A stretch of 7,888 nucleotides of DNA from an uncultured Desulfovibrio sp. (GTDB lineage Bacteria; Desulfobacterota; Desulfovibrionia; Desulfovibrionales; Desulfovibrionaceae): positions 1 through 7,888 of the forward strand of contig CALBAX010000116.1 of NCBI GenBank assembly GCA_937926875.1, given 5' to 3'. Positions 5,815 through 7,888 of this stretch are shown piece after piece. Positions within the stretch are counted from its first letter, which is position 1. Each line of letters begins with the position of its first letter. The translations under genes and the position numbers were made by a program. The notes under the pieces were generated by a model that was not told the DNA's origin, did no database searches, and saw only the letters and a program-made list of their open reading frames with translations.

Positions 5815-6851
5815 GGCTGCACGAGTCCTTTTTTGCGGATGAGGTCGGCCGCTGCGGACGTGGGGAAGCGCTGCACTACCTGCCGGAACGCCTTGCTGGC
5901 ACCTGCCGTATCTCCCTGCTGCTTCAATATCATCCCGGTACGCAACAGGGCATCGGCATTTTTATGATGTCTGGGGTAGCGGGCATCTACATTGCGAAAG
6001 TGCTTCAGGGCCTCTTCGTCCCGGCCCAGACTGGACAGGGCCTCGCCCAGCCAGTATTCGGCATTGGCCGCATATCTCCCGGAAGGATGCTGCTCCAGCA
6101 AGGCCAGCATCCGGGCCATGCCTTCGTCCAGACGGCCCGACAAGATAAAATCCAGTCCCGCCTGATAGGCAGCCTTTTCATCGGTGACGGGCACAGACGT
6201 ATCCGTTGTTGCGGTATTGGACGGACTGTCTGCGCCGGAGGCAGGAGTTGCATCTCTGCCCGCCCTGGCTGTTTTCTGTGCCGGCACAGCCCCAGACGAC
6301 GTGCCTGACACCGGGCTGGATGCGGTGGCGGAGGGGGAAGCCCGCTTTTTGCCGGCCGGCTCCCCGGAGGCCGCCTGCACGGAGGGAGCCCCCTCTGCCC
6401 GGACTGTCATATCCTGCTTGGCAGCAGCAGGGCTGACGGTCGCGGCAGTGGCTGGCGGCTGTTGTTCCCGGGAAGGAATCCCTTGCTCTGTACGCACCTC
6501 CTGCCCTTTCGCAGCCGGATGGCCCGCCTTTTCCTCAACCTTGCCCTGCGCCGCAGGTTCATCCTGTCGCGAAGGCGTAGCGGGTTCCGCTGCAGACGAC
6601 AGAGCTTCGGCAGTGCCACTGGCCGGGACAGTCCCCCCATGGGCAGGCAGAGGGCATTGCCCCCTGTCACATTGCAGGAACTCTTCACGCACAGGGCCAC
6701 GGTAGGCATGCACGAACCCACCGCCATTTGACCATGGCAGCTGCCAGCTTTCCCGCTGTTGCTGCGCATCTGCGGCCGGAACAGCCACGGGATGCGACAG
6801 GGCAGGCAGGACCGCGAGCAAAAAGGACAGACTGAGGGCATGTGCTTTCAT
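5811..6851 (-). CDS. Secreted TPR protein with CpoB/YbgF-type C-terminal domain
   Basis: A 346-residue exported protein. Residues 1-29 form a signal peptide (a Lys near the start, hydrophobic core LSLSFLLAVLPAL, then PVAVPAADAQ). Residues 34-72 look folded and hold two cysteines (C61, C66). About 75-222 is a long Ala, Pro, Ser and Thr-rich linker with many charged residues. The C-terminal part (about 225-340) has three tandem TPR-like repeats beginning AYQAGLDFILSGRLDEG, then YWLGEALSSLGRDEEALKHF, then LLRTGMILKQQGDTAGASKAF and a closing VVQRFPTS; this is the pattern of YbgF/CpoB, the periplasmic partner of the Tol-Pal system. The usual N-terminal coiled coil of CpoB is absent. A longer frame begins at 6995, but the start at 6851 gives the signal peptide and has AGGAG six bases upstream. 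It is the first gene of the tight unit with dprA and xerC. The TPR fold and export are well supported; a cpoB role is inferred. Confidence 0.82.
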   Translation of the reverse strand: MKAHALSLSFLLAVLPALSHPVAVPAADAQQQRESWQLPWSNGGGFVHAYRGPVREEFLQCDRGQCPLPAHGGTVPASGTAEALSSAAEPATPSRQDEPAAQGKVEEKAGHPAAKGQEVRTEQGIPSREQQPPATAATVSPAAAKQDMTVRAEGAPSVQAASGEPAGKKRASPSATASSPVSGTSSGAVPAQKTARAGRDATPASGADSPSNTATTDTSVPVTDEKAAYQAGLDFILSGRLDEGMARMLALLEQHPSGRYAANAEYWLGEALSSLGRDEEALKHFRNVDARYPRHHKNADALLRTGMILKQQGDTAGASKAFRQVVQRFPTSAAADLIRKKGLVQP

Positions 6852-6857
6852 GGGAGA

Positions 6858-6862
6858 CTCCT
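6858..6862 (-). promoter_or_regulatory. Ribosome binding site deciding the TPR protein start
   Basis: AGGAG on the minus strand lies six bases before the ATG at 6851. It selects the start that begins a signal peptide, rather than the upstream in-frame ATG at 6995, which would put a 48-residue cysteine-rich, non-secretory segment in front. Confidence 0.85.
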
Positions 6863-6985
6863 GTCTTTTTTCTGCCCGATGCGCTCCGGCAATGCAAGCG
6901 CTGCTTGCAGCACAGCCATTTTTGAGGCACAACCAACACGAGCCTGGCGTCTCCCCGCCGGAGGGCCGGGATCCGGTGAATCTTT

Positions 6986-6990
6986 GGAGG
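6986..6990 (+). promoter_or_regulatory. Ribosome binding site of the membrane protein
   Basis: GGAGG is followed by AACA and the ATG at 6995, a four-base gap, somewhat short but acceptable. It is the main evidence for this start. Confidence 0.8.
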
Positions 6991-6994
6991 AACA

Positions 6995-7888
6995 ATGGGG
7001 AACTTTTTAGAAAGCGTACGCGCCTTCATCGCTGACAATCCGCTGCTGCAAACAGGGCTGGACATGGGGAGCATCATCGTGCCCTTTGCCCTGCTCTATG
7101 CCTATTTCGGCCTTACCTGCATCGCCGTCTGCGGCGAGATCATAGCCTTGCGGCGAAAACGTTCCGCTTACAACAAATGTGCGCGACAACTGGCCTGCCT
7201 GAGCATGCTGCTGGGCTGGCTCATGCTGCTGGGGGGCCGCCTGTGGCTCATCCTGGCGCTGGACGGTTTCGATTCCTACAGTATCATCGTCCTGCTCAGT
7301 GAAGCCACCTGGATGATGTTCGGTTTTTCGGCCATCGTTGCCTGCTGCTACTTCATGCTCTGGAAATTCCTGGCCAATTATCCTGTGCTGCACATCATCC
7401 TGGGCGCCATCGCCTTCCTGCAGGGCCTGATGACCTGTGTGGGCGTCATGGCCGTCACCCGTCTGTACAATGCCCTTTCCCTGCCCGAGGCCAGCAGCAT
7501 CACCATCCCGCAGCTGTTCACGCCCCAGTTCGGCCAGGCCTACCTGAGCGCCCTGTGCTATACCCTGCCCCTGATCTTCGCCCTTGCCGGTGCCTTTGGC
7601 GCCGTGTGGCTGCTCCTGCGCCGCAAGGCCGACGATTTTGGCCGGGACTACTATAACGCCATGGTCCCCTGGTGCACGCGCTGGGCCCGCAATGCCTGGG
7701 TCCTGCTCTGGCTGCTGCTGGTGGCATCCAGCGGGCTGGAGATCTGGCAGACCTGGCAGACCACCGGTGTGTTCATGCAGCAGGATGCCATCTTCCAGAG
7801 CCTTCGAGTTCTGCTCTGGCTTTTGCCTGCCCTGCTCTGGACCCTGGTCGCACGCAGTGCTACGCCGCTGCGCCAGAAGCCTGCTCTT
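6995..7888 (+). CDS. Unrecognised multi-helix inner-membrane protein (3' partial)
   Basis: The frame is open from the ATG at 6995 to the end of the window, giving 298 residues without a stop. I do not recognise the family. Seven likely membrane helices can be seen at about residues 26-50, 67-89, 97-123, 130-154, 183-208, 233-251 and 268-287. Basic residues between helices 1 and 2 (ALRRKRSAYNKCARQ) and after helix 5 (RRKADDFGRDYY) suggest cytoplasmic loops; the segment between helices 4 and 5 (LPEASSITIPQLFTPQ) is probably periplasmic. There is only one histidine (H133), so a multi-haem cytochrome b-type core is unlikely in this part. The first two helices, with a charged linker between them, recall quinol oxidase-type membrane subunits in general layout, but no diagnostic motif is present. 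It is transcribed away from the cpoB-like gene. Codon use matches its neighbours, and long GC-rich hydrophobic coding makes it a real gene. Confidence 0.85.
   Translation, partial: MGNFLESVRAFIADNPLLQTGLDMGSIIVPFALLYAYFGLTCIAVCGEIIALRRKRSAYNKCARQLACLSMLLGWLMLLGGRLWLILALDGFDSYSIIVLLSEATWMMFGFSAIVACCYFMLWKFLANYPVLHIILGAIAFLQGLMTCVGVMAVTRLYNALSLPEASSITIPQLFTPQFGQAYLSALCYTLPLIFALAGAFGAVWLLLRRKADDFGRDYYNAMVPWCTRWARNAWVLLWLLLVASSGLEIWQTWQTTGVFMQQDAIFQSLRVLLWLLPALLWTLVARSATPLRQKPAL

Larger units (their letters stand above)
6852..6994. promoter_or_regulatory. Divergent intergenic region with palindrome
   Basis: These 143 bp separate two divergent genes and must hold promoters for both. A perfect 7-bp inverted repeat TGCAAGC-GCT-GCTTGCA lies at 6893-6909, near the middle. 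On the plus strand TTGCAG (6905-6910) could be a -35 box, but the matching -10 (CACAAC) is poor. No strong sigma-70 pair was found on the minus strand. A shared operator at the palindrome is possible but is only inferred. Confidence 0.4.

Noticed and set aside
4717..5967. Long plus-strand open frame (416 codons) opposite dprA
   Set aside because: Antisense shadow of a GC-rich gene; the minus strand holds all DprA motifs.
6852..6995. In-frame upstream extension of the TPR protein to an ATG at 6995
   Set aside because: It would bury the signal peptide behind 48 residues and lacks a ribosome binding site; the ATG at 6851 has both.

Overview
The window looks like chromosome of a Gram-negative, GC-rich anaerobe of the Desulfovibrionaceae (Desulfovibrio-like). 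This is inferred from the mix of genes: a TRAP transporter permease, a family II manganese pyrophosphatase, a CpoB/YbgF-type periplasmic TPR protein, and GC-rich codon use. No rRNA or other marker confirms the genus. I see no transposase, integron, CRISPR array, tRNA or rRNA. XerC is the only recombinase and appears to be the housekeeping type.

Layout: (1) 1-1816, plus strand: the 3' nearly-complete part of a TRAP transporter large permease (DctM), then a small flavodoxin-fold protein 48 bp downstream with its own strong ribosome binding site. A GU-tolerant hairpin at 1903-1941 probably ends this unit. (2) 1942-2361: about 420 bp with no credible gene but several inverted repeats, lying between two convergent units. 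(3) 2362-3335, minus strand: ppaC, manganese-dependent inorganic pyrophosphatase, with a clear terminator. (4) 3336-3529: ppaC leader and promoter region, including a very AT-rich 100 bp island. (5) 3530-6851, minus strand: a tight three-gene unit read as cpoB-like TPR protein, then dprA, then xerC; both junctions are 4-bp ATGA overlaps. (6) 6852-6994: divergent intergenic region with a perfect palindrome. (7) 6995-7888, plus strand: the first 298 codons of an unrecognised seven-helix inner-membrane protein that runs off the window.

How the genes work together: DctM takes up an organic acid or similar solute using an ion gradient. PpaC removes pyrophosphate to pull biosynthesis forward. The minus-strand trio joins an envelope (Tol-Pal-type) protein to DNA uptake and recombination mediator DprA and chromosome-dimer resolvase XerC. 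The overlaps indicate translational coupling, but a shared physiological role is not shown by the sequence. Nothing here is convincingly a new defence or mobile system. The items most worth a second look are the structured gene-free gap, the unusual CpoB-like architecture, and the unrecognised membrane protein.
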